NCBI GenBank assembly: GCA_022447585.1
Contig: JAKVAR010000006.1
Location: 620,001-684,000, forward strand
Length of the DNA stretch: 64,000 nucleotides
Direction: 5' to 3'
DNA from: Crocinitomicaceae bacterium
Lineage (GTDB): Bacteria > Bacteroidota > Bacteroidia > Flavobacteriales_D > Crocinitomicaceae
This document shows positions 19,683-29,802 of this stretch, piece by piece (the stretch's first letter is position 1; each line of letters begins with the position of its first letter). The notes beneath the pieces were generated by a model, which did no database searches, was not told the DNA's origin, and saw only the letters and a list, made by a program, of their open reading frames with translations. The position numbers and the translations under genes are program-made.

Positions 19683-20695
19683 GAGAAGAACCAATAATCC
19701 TGCCCCTTCTTTTTAGATAAACTTTTTAAGTATTTTTCAATTTCAACTTGTCCTTCTGGTGATGCTACGGGTATAATGATTTGTGGATTGTACATCGCTG
19801 ATATTGATTTAAAAGATTCGATGCGAATTCCGTAAATGTCCTTTCCAATTTTTCGATCATTGTCGCAAACCCAATGTAGATTTTCATTCGTTGTTTGTAA
19901 TAACTTGATGAGATCTTTCCCGTTTTTCCCTGCTCCCCAAATTACCAGTGGTCGATTGATATCTCGTTCCAACTTGTTGAAATAATGAACTTTTAAATTG
20001 AAGAATCGATTGTCTTTGTAAACCTCCCAATTTCTTGAAATTCGGTCTGGTCTATCTCGCCATAAATGCAGTACTTGATCAATCCCAATAATTTTTAGGT
20101 TATTCGCATAAAATCTAAAGCATAAGTCGTAATCCTCAGGGAAAATATCAGGATTAAACCCTTCTGCTTTTTCAAAGTCTTCGCGATGTACTAACCAACA
20201 ATTAGAAGGAATTACACACTCTTTATAAATTTCTAGTTTGTGCGAGTTTGCTCTTGCAACTTCACAAAGCCAATTATCATATCTCCTAAATCCATCGCCA
20301 ACAGTACCTTCATCATTAAAATAGCAAGTTCCACCAGTAATTACAGAGCCAATACCATGAGCTTTAAGCGCGTTTGACATCGATTCTAACTTGTCAAACG
20401 GCATTTTATCATCAGAATCCATGCGGTGTATCATTTCACCCGAAGAATTAGTGTATCCCGATCTTAATGCTTGCAATAAATTTGCGTGCTCTAAGTGAAT
20501 AACTTTTATTCTAGAATCGCCTTTTGCATAGGCTTCCAAAATCGACAAAGTGTTATCGGTAGAGCCATTATTTACTGCAATTAGCTCCCAATTGCTGTTA
20601 GTTTGTGCAATAATTGAATCAATACAGTCTGGCAAATACTTTGCAGTATTGTGCACAGGCATTATTATTGATATTAAAGCGTGAATTTTTGACAT
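19679..20695 (-). CDS. Family 2 glycosyltransferase with C-terminal Rossmann-like region
   Basis: The N-terminal GT-A domain shows ALISIIMPVHNTAKYLPDCI, the nucleotide-sugar segment VNNGSTDNT and the DxD-type metal site MDSDDK. A further acidic segment FPEDYDLCFRFY is near the acceptor site. The C-terminal 100 residues contain PLVIWGAGKNGKDLIKLLQ and WVCDNDRKIGKDIYG, which resemble a nucleotide-binding Rossmann region. The donor and acceptor sugars are unknown; a cell-surface glycan is likely. It is monocistronic and transcribed towards the exported hypothetical gene. Confidence 0.88.
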   Translation of the reverse strand: MSKIHALISIIMPVHNTAKYLPDCIDSIIAQTNSNWELIAVNNGSTDNTLSILEAYAKGDSRIKVIHLEHANLLQALRSGYTNSSGEMIHRMDSDDKMPFDKLESMSNALKAHGIGSVITGGTCYFNDEGTVGDGFRRYDNWLCEVARANSHKLEIYKECVIPSNCWLVHREDFEKAEGFNPDIFPEDYDLCFRFYANNLKIIGIDQVLHLWRDRPDRISRNWEVYKDNRFFNLKVHYFNKLERDINRPLVIWGAGKNGKDLIKLLQTTNENLHWVCDNDRKIGKDIYGIRIESFKSISAMYNPQIIIPVASPEGQVEIEKYLKSLSKKKGQDYWFFS

Positions 20696-20752
20696 AAAAA
20701 AGCCCCTTTCATTGATAACAGTCGAAAGAGGCTTGAAAGGTATTAATTGTTT

Positions 20753-22435
20753 TTAAGACAACCCTGAAATTTTACCGTCATTATCGATAAACATTCCTTC
20801 AGATGCAGGCGTAGCAGGTAAACCTGGCATTCTCATCATTTTCCCTAAAATCGGAATAACGAATCCCGCTCCAGCTGCAAATTCAAATTCACGAACCGTA
20901 ATTCTAAAATGGGAAGGGCGTCCCAATAATTTGTCGTTATCTGAAAAAGACTTTTGGGTCTTAGCCATGCAAATAGGTAAGTGATTTAATCCTAATTGAT
21001 CAATTTTACCTAGATCGGTCAGTGCTTGTTTAGAGTAATCAACTCCTTCTGCGCCATAAATCTCTCGTGCAATAGTTTCAATTTTATCTTTAATTGAGAT
21101 GTTCCAATCGTAAAGTTGCGTAAAGTTGTTCTTTCCTGATTCCACTTCAGAGACAACTGCTTCTGCTAAGTCAGTCATACCATTTCCTCCATCAGCCCAT
21201 CCTTTGGCAACGATCGCCTTTACGCCTATAGATTTGCATTTTGCTTGAATTAATTCAACCTCTTCGTTAGTATCAGTTGGAAATGCGTTAATTGCTACAA
21301 TTGGTGTTAAGTTAAATTTCTTAACGTTCTCAAGGTGTTTTTCAAGGTTAGAAAATCCTGCAGAAACACGTTCAACACTTGGAGTATTGTACTCCTGTTT
21401 CAAAGCTCCTCCATGATGCCTCAAGGCTCTAATTGTTGCCACAACAACAACGGCTTCTGGTTTCAATCCTCCAGAAACACATTTGATATCTAAGAATTTT
21501 TCAGCCCCGAGGTCGGCACCAAATCCCGCTTCTGTTACTACGTATTCAGAAGTTGAAAGTCCCATTTTAGTTGCCAGAATCGTATTTGTTCCTTGAGCGA
21601 TATTTGCGAATGGTCCACCATGAATTATTGCTGGATTGCCTTCCATCGTTTGAACTAAGTTGGGTTTAACGGCATCTTTCAATAAGATCGCCATTGCATT
21701 TTCAGCCTTCAAGTCTTTAGCATATATCGGTTTCTTGTCAAATGTTAAGCCAATGTAGATTCTTCCAATTCTTGTTTTTAAATCTTCGAAGTTTTCGGCC
21801 ATACATAAAATCGCCATTACTTCCGATGCTGGTGTAATATTGAAACCGTCTTGTCTTGGTATTCCATTAGCAGTTCCGCCTAAACCGATTGTAATATCTC
21901 TTAAAGCACGGTCATTCATGTCCATTACACGTTTCCATGCAATTGTTCTTGGATCAATACCTAAATTTCTTGTCTTAGATTGTATATTATTATCAATTAA
22001 GGCAGAAAGTAAGTTGTTTGCTTTTTCTATAGCAGAGAAATCACCTGTAAAGTGCAGGTTGATGTCTTCCATTGGAACAACTTGCGAGTAGCCTCCACCG
22101 GCGGCTCCGCCTTTAATTCCAAAAACGGGTCCTAAAGATGGTTCACGCAGAACAACAGTTGTTTGCTTTCCAATTTTATTCATTCCTTCCGTTAACCCAA
22201 TAGAAGTTGTAGTTTTACCTTCTCCTGCTGGAGTTGGGGTCATTGCTGTTACTAGGATTAAGTGATTTGATTTGATTTTGTTTTCGTCAATCAAATTTAA
22301 TGGAAGCTTAGCTTTATATTTTCCGTATAACTCTAGGTCATCTTCATCAATTGATAGTTTTTCTGCTACATGTTTAATGTGTTGCATTTTTGCTTCTTGA
22401 GCAATTTCAATGTCTGATAACACTTTTTTTTTCAT
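20753..22435 (-). CDS. fhs: Formate--tetrahydrofolate ligase
   Basis: ATP-dependent synthesis of 10-formyl-tetrahydrofolate in one-carbon metabolism. The ATP site is [16 protein letters not shown], and [20 protein letters not shown] is diagnostic of the family. Further conserved blocks include [14 protein letters not shown] and [14 protein letters not shown]. The start is placed at the ATG at 22435 ([13 protein letters not shown]), giving 560 residues, because a longer frame starts only at a TTG and adds 29 residues with no family character. Confidence 0.97.
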   Translation of the reverse strand: MKKKVLSDIEIAQEAKMQHIKHVAEKLSIDEDDLELYGKYKAKLPLNLIDENKIKSNHLILVTAMTPTPAGEGKTTTSIGLTEGMNKIGKQTTVVLREPSLGPVFGIKGGAAGGGYSQVVPMEDINLHFTGDFSAIEKANNLLSALIDNNIQSKTRNLGIDPRTIAWKRVMDMNDRALRDITIGLGGTANGIPRQDGFNITPASEVMAILCMAENFEDLKTRIGRIYIGLTFDKKPIYAKDLKAENAMAILLKDAVKPNLVQTMEGNPAIIHGGPFANIAQGTNTILATKMGLSTSEYVVTEAGFGADLGAEKFLDIKCVSGGLKPEAVVVVATIRALRHHGGALKQEYNTPSVERVSAGFSNLEKHLENVKKFNLTPIVAINAFPTDTNEEVELIQAKCKSIGVKAIVAKGWADGGNGMTDLAEAVVSEVESGKNNFTQLYDWNISIKDKIETIAREIYGAEGVDYSKQALTDLGKIDQLGLNHLPICMAKTQKSFSDNDKLLGRPSHFRITVREFEFAAGAGFVIPILGKMMRMPGLPATPASEGMFIDNDGKISGLS

Positions 22436-22628
22436 TCTTATCAGTTTTAGCTTTGTTAAATCAGCATATCGCTTGTGCTGAGAAACGATAAATATAGCAG
22501 AAAAAGAAATTGTTTGTTTCAAAAAAAAGGAAGATTCACGACTTAGGCAGATTATGAAATTTATTGGACTGATTGAACTACATACTCAATTCACAAAGTA
22601 CCATTCAAAACTCTTTGTTATAGATTAA

Positions 22629-22636
22629 TAAATTTG
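22629..22636 (+). promoter_or_regulatory. -7 box for ftsX
   Basis: TAAATTTG fits TAnnTTTG. It lies 25 bases before the chosen ftsX ATG (22662) and overlaps nothing else; it argues against the upstream TTG at 22638. Confidence 0.5.
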
Positions 22637-22661
22637 ATTGATATTTAAGTACTTTCACACT

Positions 22662-23552
22662 ATGGCAGCAAATGTGGACAAATTAAATAAGCGCGGTGTA
22701 AAATCGAGTTATGTTTCAACTATAATTGGAATATCGCTGGTCTTATTCATGATCGGAATTGTGCTTGGTGGTGTGTTTGGTTTGGAAAATATTCAAAGAC
22801 AAGCGAAAGAAAATCTTCAAGGTGATTTGTTCTTTAAGCCAGAAATGAATCCTGCTGATATAAAACAAGTAGAACAAGAGTTAAATACTTGGGAACAGTT
22901 TAATGAAGTTTTTTATGTTTCCCCTGAGCGTGCAATCGAAGAATTTAGCGGACAAGATCAAAATGCAGATAACATCTTAGCTATTTTTGAAGGTGATAAC
23001 CCTTTACCTCCTACAGTTGGGTTTAAGCCAAAAGTTGAATTTGCCACATTAGAGGGAATGGAACAAATTAAAGCTGATCTTTTAGCTAATTATGGGGATC
23101 GATTGGACGAGGTAAGTTACGACGAAGCTAGTGTCAAGTCTGTTAATCTAGGGTTCAAACAATTCGTTTATTTGTTTGGTGCAATTGCTTTTCTTTTGAT
23201 TATTGTAGCTGTTGCTATGATTAACAATACGATTCGTTTAGCGCTGTATTCGAAAAGATTTTCAATTAAGACCATGCAACTTGTAGGTGCGACATCTGGA
23301 TATATTCGAAGGCCATTTCTTATACAGGCCATTGGAATTGGTGTATTAAGCGGCCTAATTGCCATGGCTTTACTCTTTGGGATGTTTTATGCTTTGAATA
23401 ATTTGGTTGATTCTTTGGAGATAACATACTCTATCCAAATGTTTTTAATTCTACTCGGTTCCCTGTTAATTATTGGTGTAATTATCACTTATATTTCAAC
23501 TTGGTTCGCTCTTAACAAATATTTGAGAATGAAATTGGATGATTTGTATTAA
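22662..23552 (+). CDS. ftsX: Cell division protein FtsX
   Basis: Permease-like membrane partner of FtsE; together they regulate peptidoglycan hydrolases at the septum. One N-terminal membrane helix (SYVSTIIGISLVLFMIGIVL) is followed by a periplasmic domain of about 120 residues, then three more helices from about residue 165. The segment VAVAMINNTIRLALYSKRFSIKTMQLVGAT is characteristic. The ATG (MAANVDKLNKRG) is preferred to an in-frame TTG 24 bases upstream. ftsE is not adjacent, which is usual in this phylum. Confidence 0.93.
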   Translation: MAANVDKLNKRGVKSSYVSTIIGISLVLFMIGIVLGGVFGLENIQRQAKENLQGDLFFKPEMNPADIKQVEQELNTWEQFNEVFYVSPERAIEEFSGQDQNADNILAIFEGDNPLPPTVGFKPKVEFATLEGMEQIKADLLANYGDRLDEVSYDEASVKSVNLGFKQFVYLFGAIAFLLIIVAVAMINNTIRLALYSKRFSIKTMQLVGATSGYIRRPFLIQAIGIGVLSGLIAMALLFGMFYALNNLVDSLEITYSIQMFLILLGSLLIIGVIITYISTWFALNKYLRMKLDDLY

Positions 23553-23561
23553 ATTTGGAAC

Positions 23562-23885
23562 ATGAGTGCAAATAATTCAAATACTAACGAAATGAGTTCA
23601 ACGGATAAAAGGTTAAATAAAGAATCGGTTTCATTAAAAGAATTTAATAAGACTGCCCCGTTTTCATTTAGTGCAAAGAACTACAAATTATTGCTCATTG
23701 GATTGGGGATTAATATTCTTGGCTTCATACTTATGATTGGCGGAGCAACAGAAGATCCGAATGAGTTTGATGCAAGTGAATTATTCAGTCATACAAGAAT
23801 AACAGTGGCACCAATGCTAATTGTTGTGGGTTATATCGTTATTGCATATGCAATAATGAAAAGGCCTCAGTCTGATTCAAAATAG
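23562..23885 (+). CDS. DUF3098 family membrane protein
   Basis: A 107-residue protein with a hydrophilic N-terminus, the segment FSFSAKNYKLLLIGLGINILGF (first helix), a loop with EDPNEFDASELFSHTRITVA, and a second helix (MLIVVGYIVIAYAIMK). This is the DUF3098 pattern found next to ftsX and uppP in Bacteroidota. Function unknown. It lies 9 bases after ftsX and 6 bases before uppP. Confidence 0.85.
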   Translation: MSANNSNTNEMSSTDKRLNKESVSLKEFNKTAPFSFSAKNYKLLLIGLGINILGFILMIGGATEDPNEFDASELFSHTRITVAPMLIVVGYIVIAYAIMKRPQSDSK

Positions 23886-23891
23886 TAATAG

Positions 23892-24707
23892 ATGAGTTTT
23901 CTTGAAGCAATTATCCTTGGGATAATACAGGGGCTTACTGAATTTTTGCCTGTGAGCAGTAGCGGACATTTAGAATTGGCTAAGGCAATACAAGGTCAAG
24001 ATTTGACAGGTGAGTCGAGTATGATGATGACTGTCGTTCTTCATTTTGCTACTGCATTAAGTACAGTTGTTGTTTTTAGAAAAGATATCACAGAAATTTT
24101 CAAAGGCTTACTTCAATTTAAAATGAATGAGGAGTTTAAGTTCTCAGTGAAAATCATTTTATCTATGATTCCTGCTGCAATTGTAGGAGTTTTGTTTGAT
24201 GATATCTTAGAAACATTTTTCCATGGACAAGTTTTACTGGTTGGAGTTATGCTAATATTAACTGGTCTTCTTCTGTTTTTAGCAGATAGAGCAAAGAGCA
24301 CAAATATAAATGTCAGTTTTGGCAATGCATTTTGGATTGGTGTAGCACAAGCAATCGCTATATTACCTGGTATTTCTAGATCTGGTTCTACTATTGCTAC
24401 TTCAGTTTTGTTAGGAGTTGATAGAGCTAAAGCTGCGCGATTTTCATTTTTGATGGTTGTTCCATTGATATTTGGTAAAATTGCCAAGGATATAACCAGT
24501 GAAGAGTTCCGCGGAATGATTTCTGGGAAAATTGACATTGGAATTTCTTTTGGTGCAATTTCAGTAGGTTTTATTGCAGCATTTATTACAGGAATTGTGG
24601 CCTGCACTTGGATGATTGCTTTGGTTAAGAAAAGTAAATTGTCATATTTTTCCTATTACTGTTTCATCGTTGGCTTAATTGCTATCGGGTGGGTCTTATT
24701 CAAATAA
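23892..24707 (+). CDS. uppP: Undecaprenyl-diphosphate phosphatase
   Basis: Recycles the lipid carrier for cell-wall precursors and confers bacitracin tolerance in other bacteria. The 271-residue BacA-type membrane protein carries both signature motifs: QGLTEFLPVSSSGHLEL at the N-terminus and PGISRSGSTIATSVLLG in the middle. About eight membrane helices are evident. It is part of the ftsX-DUF3098-uppP-truB run with gaps of only 3-9 bases. Confidence 0.97.
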   Translation: MSFLEAIILGIIQGLTEFLPVSSSGHLELAKAIQGQDLTGESSMMMTVVLHFATALSTVVVFRKDITEIFKGLLQFKMNEEFKFSVKIILSMIPAAIVGVLFDDILETFFHGQVLLVGVMLILTGLLLFLADRAKSTNINVSFGNAFWIGVAQAIAILPGISRSGSTIATSVLLGVDRAKAARFSFLMVVPLIFGKIAKDITSEEFRGMISGKIDIGISFGAISVGFIAAFITGIVACTWMIALVKKSKLSYFSYYCFIVGLIAIGWVLFK

Positions 24708-24710
24708 ATT

Positions 24711-25406
24711 ATGATCAAAGAATTTGCAGCTGGTAGTACAATCCTAGTGGATAAACCATTAGAATGGACATCTTTTGATGTGGTAAATAAACTGCGTTGG
24801 CACCTTAGAAAGAAGATTGGAGTAAAAAAATTGAAAGTTGGCCATGCTGGGACTTTAGACCCATTGGCTACTGGACTTTTAGTTATATGTATTGGTAAGC
24901 ATACAAAACATATCAATGACCTGATGGTGGGGGATAAAACGTATACTGGTAAGTTTCTTTTGGGTAAAACTACACCTTCATATGATTTAGAATCTGAATT
25001 CAATGAAGAGTTCCCAATAGACCATATTTCAGATGAGATGTTTGAGCAGGTGAGACAAGGATTTATTGGCGAACAAGATCAGGTGCCACCTATATTTTCG
25101 GCAAAGCAAGTAAATGGAAAAAGGGCTTATGATTTGGCACGTGCAGGAGAAGAAGTTGAGCTTAAGGCGAATCGAATTACGATAAATGATTTCAAAATCG
25201 AAACTTCTAATTTACCAGAAGTAAGTTTTGAGGTAACTTGTAGTAAAGGAACGTATATCAGATCAATTGCAAACGATTTTGGGTTGAAATTGAAGTCAGG
25301 CGCAACTTTAATTGAGTTAAGACGTACTAAATCAGGTGAACAAAACATAGAAAACAGTAAGAGTGTAGAGGAGTGGATTGAATTTATTGAAGACTCTCCG
25401 CTTTAA
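24711..25406 (+). CDS. truB: tRNA pseudouridine(55) synthase
   Basis: Makes pseudouridine 55 in the T-loop of tRNAs. The catalytic Asp lies in KVGHAGTLDPLATGLLVICIG. LVDKPLEWTSFDVVNKLRW and VTCSKGTYIRSIANDFG are further family motifs. At 231 residues it lacks the C-terminal PUA extension of the E. coli enzyme, which is normal for this phylum. It starts 3 bases after uppP. The queA promoter lies just downstream of its stop. Confidence 0.96.
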   Translation: MIKEFAAGSTILVDKPLEWTSFDVVNKLRWHLRKKIGVKKLKVGHAGTLDPLATGLLVICIGKHTKHINDLMVGDKTYTGKFLLGKTTPSYDLESEFNEEFPIDHISDEMFEQVRQGFIGEQDQVPPIFSAKQVNGKRAYDLARAGEEVELKANRITINDFKIETSNLPEVSFEVTCSKGTYIRSIANDFGLKLKSGATLIELRRTKSGEQNIENSKSVEEWIEFIEDSPL

Positions 25407-25421
25407 AAAAGTTAATTTTTG

Positions 25422-25429
25422 TACCTTTG
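25422..25429 (+). promoter_or_regulatory. -7 box for queA
   Basis: TACCTTTG matches TAnnTTTG exactly, 39 bases before the queA ATG and 16 bases after the truB stop. Confidence 0.6.
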
Positions 25430-25468
25430 CATCCCTGAAAACGGAATAACATAAATCGCATTGTTGTT

Positions 25469-26527
25469 ATGAATAAAATGAAATTATCGCAGTTTAACTT
25501 TGACTTACCGGAAGAGTTAATTGCTGAGTACCCAAGTGAGAATCGTGATGAAGCACGTTTAATGGTTATCCATAAGGATACTGGTGAGATCGAACACAAA
25601 ATGTTCAAAGACGTTATCGATTACGTTGATGAAGGTGATGTTATGATTATGAACAACACGAAAGTTTTCCCTGCCAGAATGTATGGAAACAAAGAAAAGA
25701 CAGGTGCGAAAATTGAAGTTTTCTTATTAAGAGAGTTAAATCGTGAGAGTTTACTTTGGGATGTATTAGTTGATCCTGCGCGAAAAATTCGTATCGGTAA
25801 TAAGTTATATTTTGGAGATGATGAGTCGTTAGTCGCTGAGGTTATTGATAATACTACCTCCAGAGGTAGAACGTTAAGATTCTTGTTTGATGGCCCTTAC
25901 GAGGAGTTCAAAAAAGCAATTACTAAATTAGGTGAGACACCACTCCCTAAATATATTAAGCGTGAGGTTGAAGCTTCAGATGAAGATCGATACCAAACGA
26001 TTTATGCAAAAGAAGAAGGTGCAGTAGCAGCTCCAACAGCTGGACTGCACTTCTCAAGACAATTGATGAAGCGTTTAGAGTTGAAAGGCGTCGATTTCGC
26101 TGAGGTTACTTTGCATATTGGGTTAGGAACGTTCCGTCCGGTTGAAGTTGAGGATTTAACAAAGCATAAAATGGATTCTGAACAGATTTCGATTAAACAA
26201 CCGTGTGTTGATATGGTGAATGCTGCTAAGAAGAAAAAGAAAAAAATTATTGCTGTAGGTAGTACTTCAATGCGTACTATTGAAACATCAGTTTCAACTG
26301 ATGGCTTGTTAAAGCCTTATGAGGGATGGACGAATAAATTTATATTTCCTCCGTATGACTTTAGTATTGCAGACGTATTGATTACTAATTTCCATACGCC
26401 ACTATCTACTTTATTAATGATGATTTCTGCTTTTGGTGGGCACGAATTAATGATGAGTGCTTATGAAGAAGCTGTGAAAGAGAAGTATAAATTCTATTCG
26501 TACGGTGATGCGATGATGATCATCTAA
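25469..26527 (+). CDS. queA: S-adenosylmethionine:tRNA ribosyltransferase-isomerase
   Basis: Penultimate enzyme of queuosine synthesis; transfers and isomerises the ribosyl part of SAM onto 7-aminomethyl-7-deazaguanine in tRNA. The start [53 protein letters not shown] and [16 protein letters not shown] are family signatures. At 352 residues the length is normal. The ATG at 25469 is used; a second in-frame ATG three codons later could also serve. Confidence 0.97.
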   Translation: MNKMKLSQFNFDLPEELIAEYPSENRDEARLMVIHKDTGEIEHKMFKDVIDYVDEGDVMIMNNTKVFPARMYGNKEKTGAKIEVFLLRELNRESLLWDVLVDPARKIRIGNKLYFGDDESLVAEVIDNTTSRGRTLRFLFDGPYEEFKKAITKLGETPLPKYIKREVEASDEDRYQTIYAKEEGAVAAPTAGLHFSRQLMKRLELKGVDFAEVTLHIGLGTFRPVEVEDLTKHKMDSEQISIKQPCVDMVNAAKKKKKKIIAVGSTSMRTIETSVSTDGLLKPYEGWTNKFIFPPYDFSIADVLITNFHTPLSTLLMMISAFGGHELMMSAYEEAVKEKYKFYSYGDAMMII

Positions 26528-26546
26528 GCTAAACTTTATTTAGATT

Positions 26547-26581
26547 AAAAAAGGATGTTGAGTAAATCAACATCCTTTTTT
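26547..26581 (+). terminator. Terminator after queA
   Basis: AAAAAGGATGTTGA pairs perfectly with TCAACATCCTTTTT around a 5-base loop, 19 bases after the queA stop. Confidence 0.9.
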
Positions 26582-26747
26582 GTTAGTAGTGGTTTGGGTT
26601 GCCAAAACGTTAAACACCTATAATTGTATGTTTAATTTGTAGTTAGTGTCGACAAAGAAACTATAATTATCGATTAAATCAAATTATAATAGACTCTTAT
26701 TCAGATTAATTCTAATTGAATCGTGTATTTAAAGCCCAAATAATCAC

Positions 26748-26755
26748 TATTTTTG
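26748..26755 (+). promoter_or_regulatory. -7 box for the ctaB-cytochrome oxidase operon
   Basis: TATTTTTG fits TAnnTTTG. It lies 17 bases before the ATG at 26773 and downstream of the alternative TTG start at 26716, which it argues against. Confidence 0.5.
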
Positions 26756-26772
26756 AAGCGCAAATTTTCTTT

Positions 26773-27672
26773 ATGGATAACGCTGCATCAAAAATGGGAT
26801 TTAAAGGAAAAATAAAGGCATACATGGTCTTCACTAAGTTCAGGTTGTCTGCATTAGTTATTGTTTCTGCTTTATCAGGATACTTATTTGTTGGTGGTGG
26901 CGACATGCTAGAATTAACTTACCTTTTGTTAGGAGGGCTTTTAGTTACGGCAGCTTCTAATGGCTCCAATCAAATTTGGGAACGTGAGTTAGATATTTTA
27001 ATGAAACGTACTGAAAACAGACCGCTACCTCAGGGGCAAATGTCAGAAAGAGAAGCGTATGTCGTGGTGACTATCTGTTTAATTGTCGGTTCGACACTTT
27101 TATATTTGATTAATATTCCGTCAATGCTTCTTGGTGTAATGGCTTATGTACTTTATGTGTTTGTGTACACTCCAATGAAACGTGTATCTCCTTGGGCGGT
27201 ATTCGTAGGTGCAATACCGGGAGGAATACCACCAATGTTAGGTGCAATTGCTTATACGGGAGAATTCGGATTGATTCCAGGTATTTTGTTTTTCGTTCAG
27301 TTTGCTTGGCAATTTCCACATTTTTGGGCAATTGCTTGGGTGTCTTTCGATGATTACAAAGCTGGAGGATTCTCTTTATTACCCTCGAAATATGGTAAGT
27401 CGAAAAACAGCGCATATCAAATCGTGGTTTGGTCTATAGCTTTAATACCATTTAGTCTGTTGCCATGGGTGTTAGGTGTGTCTGGAGTTTGGTCGTTGAT
27501 CTTTGGGACAATTTTAGGTGTTGGATTTTTCTATTACGCTTACAAACTACTGCTTACTTGTGATGATAAAGACGCGCGAAAACTAATGTTTGCCTCATTT
27601 ATATACTTACCAATTATTCAATTTGTTTATGTGTTCGATCGTATCGAATCTGAAATAATAAAACTTATATAG
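26773..27672 (+). CDS. ctaB: Protoheme IX farnesyltransferase (heme O synthase)
   Basis: UbiA-type prenyltransferase that adds a farnesyl group to heme B for haem-copper oxidases. The prenyl-diphosphate/Mg site is ASNGSNQIWERELDILMKRT followed by ENRPLPQG, and YTPMKRVSPWAVFVGAIPGGIPP is diagnostic. About eight membrane helices. The ATG at 26773 (MDNAASKMG) is preferred to an upstream in-frame TTG. It is the first gene of the oxidase assembly operon; the next ATG follows 2 bases after its stop. Confidence 0.95.
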   Translation: MDNAASKMGFKGKIKAYMVFTKFRLSALVIVSALSGYLFVGGGDMLELTYLLLGGLLVTAASNGSNQIWERELDILMKRTENRPLPQGQMSEREAYVVVTICLIVGSTLLYLINIPSMLLGVMAYVLYVFVYTPMKRVSPWAVFVGAIPGGIPPMLGAIAYTGEFGLIPGILFFVQFAWQFPHFWAIAWVSFDDYKAGGFSLLPSKYGKSKNSAYQIVVWSIALIPFSLLPWVLGVSGVWSLIFGTILGVGFFYYAYKLLLTCDDKDARKLMFASFIYLPIIQFVYVFDRIESEIIKLI

Positions 27673-27674
27673 TC

Positions 27675-28733
27675 ATGAAACAAGATTTTTCAAAAGACGG
27701 AAATAAGGATCAGATGGACAAGGCTAGGAAGAATCTAGTTTATGTTTCAATGTTTAGTATCATCATGCTTTTTGCAGGAATGACTTCGGCTTATATCGTT
27801 TCTATGGGTGATACTTTTTGGTTGAAGTTTCCATTGCCAAGCTCATTTTGGATTAGTACTGTTATTATAGGTTTAAGCAGTATTGCAATTCAGGCTGCGG
27901 TAATTTTTGCGAAAAAAGGAAATTCAAGCGGTTTAAAGGGGATGATAGCTTTCACATTCATACTAGGCTTGTCTTTTATTTATTTTCAGTTCAAAGGATA
28001 CGGCCAATTAATTGATAATGGAGTTCATGCTGTCGGGAATAATATTATTGTAACGGATGGTAAGTATGGAGACTATTTTGAAGTAAAATATAAAGGAGAC
28101 TTTATTGAGGTTAATGGCAATGATTTCCTGTTAAAAGGTAAGTTAATGACAAATGAACAGCTAGATGCTTATCAAGCTTTCATGTCACAATTTTTAGAAG
28201 TGAGTGAGACCGAGCCCTTTAATGCAAAACAATACGGGACAGATTTTGAGATTTACTTTTTGAATTCACCATTATTCCAGAAGAATGGAGCGTTTTATTC
28301 AGAAGAGGATGGGAAGTTACAATTCTTAGATCGTGTTCGTTTGAGAGATTTAGCTGTTAACGTGCGTGATGGTAGGGGTGATTTTTTTGTAAAGGGTGAT
28401 TTAGGTAAGGATTTTCATGTATACTATAAGGGAAAAGAATTGCAATACGAAAACCGTCAATTACAAATGAACGGAAAGAAGTTAACGAACTATTTACAGA
28501 TAAAATCGATGGAAGCAGCGGATACTGCGTCGTCTTATTTATACTTGATTACGTTTTTACACTTACTGCATATTATTGTAACAATGTTTTATCTTTTAAA
28601 GCTTGTAATTAATTCATTTTCAGGGAAAATAAATAAAGATGATAATATAACATTACAAATGGGAGCTATCTTCTGGCACTTTTTGGGATTATTATGGCTC
28701 TATTTATTACTTTTTTTACTTTTTATTCATTAA
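27675..28733 (+). CDS. Haem-copper oxidase subunit III-like protein with ~160-residue insertion
   Basis: The first of two subunit III paralogues. The N-terminal part (residues about 20-120) has three helices (YVSMFSIIMLFAGMTSAYIV, SFWISTVIIGLSSIAIQAAV, MIAFTFILGLSFIYFQFKGY) and the C-terminal part has HLLHIIVTMFYLLKL and GAIFWHFLGLLWLYLLLFLL. Between them, residues about 120-280, lies a soluble charged region rich in Gly, Lys, Asp and Tyr. It includes short repeated phrases such as FEVKYKGDFIEVNGNDFLLKGK and FHVYYKGKELQYENRQLQMNGK, which look like an internal beta-strand repeat. The fold of the insertion is unknown and it probably faces the periplasm. Confidence 0.8.
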   Translation: MKQDFSKDGNKDQMDKARKNLVYVSMFSIIMLFAGMTSAYIVSMGDTFWLKFPLPSSFWISTVIIGLSSIAIQAAVIFAKKGNSSGLKGMIAFTFILGLSFIYFQFKGYGQLIDNGVHAVGNNIIVTDGKYGDYFEVKYKGDFIEVNGNDFLLKGKLMTNEQLDAYQAFMSQFLEVSETEPFNAKQYGTDFEIYFLNSPLFQKNGAFYSEEDGKLQFLDRVRLRDLAVNVRDGRGDFFVKGDLGKDFHVYYKGKELQYENRQLQMNGKKLTNYLQIKSMEAADTASSYLYLITFLHLLHIIVTMFYLLKLVINSFSGKINKDDNITLQMGAIFWHFLGLLWLYLLLFLLFIH

Positions 28734-28757
28734 ACTTGCACATAAAACTTATTAAGC

Positions 28758-29777
28758 ATGGGAGGACACGCTTCTAAACAAATTGACTCTAAAACGCTAT
28801 GGGGAGGTAAAATTTCGCCATTTAGCACGAGTTACGGAAAACTAATGATGTGGTTTTTCTTAGTATCTGATGCCTTAACATTTGGTGGTCTACTTGTAGC
28901 ATATGGTTTCACAAGACACAATTATGGTGGGTCTTGGCCTATTGGAGAGGAGACTTTTAATTCGTTACCATTCTTAGGTCATGGATACCCGCTTATTTAT
29001 GTTGCATTAATGACATTTTTGCTTATTGTTTCTTCGGTAACAATGGTGTTAGCTGTTGAGGCGGGACATAGAATGGATAAAAGAGGTGTTATCAAATGGA
29101 TGATCGCTACGATTATCGGTGGTTTCTTTTTCTTAGGTTCTCAAGCTTGGGAATGGTCACACTTTATACATGGTTCCGAATTTGGTAAAGTTGAGTTAGC
29201 TGATGGTTCTTTAGCGATTGTTAAAGGTCATTTTGGTGAGATTGAAAATTTTAAAGTAACTAAAGCAGGTGCTCATCATCATGAGGGTGATTTAATTACT
29301 GATGATTTGATGCATACATATCAGCATGCTGTTGTTGAAGGACATGTTCATAATAATGTAATAACATTGCATGATGGATCTGAAGCTACAATTAATAAAG
29401 CTGATAACGAACATGTGCAGTTATTGGTAAAGGAGTCAGGAGGGAAGTATACAAAAGGTGACGTCATAGAAGATGGAGCCGCAATGTATAGTGAGGTAAT
29501 TAATTCTGGTGAGGCGAATCGAGTAACATATGGAGCTAATCTTGAAGAAAATGAGTACGGCCCTAAACAATACGGTCAGTTCTTCTTCTTTATTACTGGT
29601 TTCCACGGATTCCACGTATTCTCAGGTGTGATGATAAACATTTTAATCCTTATTGGTGTAGTTAGAGGTGTTTACCACAAAAGAGGACACTACGAAATGG
29701 TTGAGAAAACTGGACTGTATTGGCACTTTGTCGATTTAGTTTGGGTATTCGTATTTACCTTCTTCTACTTAGTATAA
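28758..29777 (+). CDS. Cytochrome c oxidase subunit 3 with His-rich insertion
   Basis: The second subunit III paralogue, 339 residues. Family segments include KLMMWFFLVSDALTFGGLLVAYGF, GSQAWEWSHFI, FFFITGFHGFHVFSGVMI and TGLYWHFVDLVWVFVFTFFYL. An insertion at about residues 140-265 interrupts the third and fourth helices. It is rich in His (AHHHEGDLITDDLMHTYQHA, then VEGHVHNN) and acidic residues. Similar insertions are known in some Bacteroidota subunit 3 proteins (recollection). Metal binding by the histidines is only a suggestion. Confidence 0.88.
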   Translation: MGGHASKQIDSKTLWGGKISPFSTSYGKLMMWFFLVSDALTFGGLLVAYGFTRHNYGGSWPIGEETFNSLPFLGHGYPLIYVALMTFLLIVSSVTMVLAVEAGHRMDKRGVIKWMIATIIGGFFFLGSQAWEWSHFIHGSEFGKVELADGSLAIVKGHFGEIENFKVTKAGAHHHEGDLITDDLMHTYQHAVVEGHVHNNVITLHDGSEATINKADNEHVQLLVKESGGKYTKGDVIEDGAAMYSEVINSGEANRVTYGANLEENEYGPKQYGQFFFFITGFHGFHVFSGVMINILILIGVVRGVYHKRGHYEMVEKTGLYWHFVDLVWVFVFTFFYLV

Positions 29778-29802
29778 ATATCAAAAAATTAAATTCTCGG
29801 TT

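Noticed and set aside
20753..22522. Longer fhs start at 22522
   Set aside because: It begins at a TTG and adds 29 residues without family similarity; the ATG at 22435 fits better.
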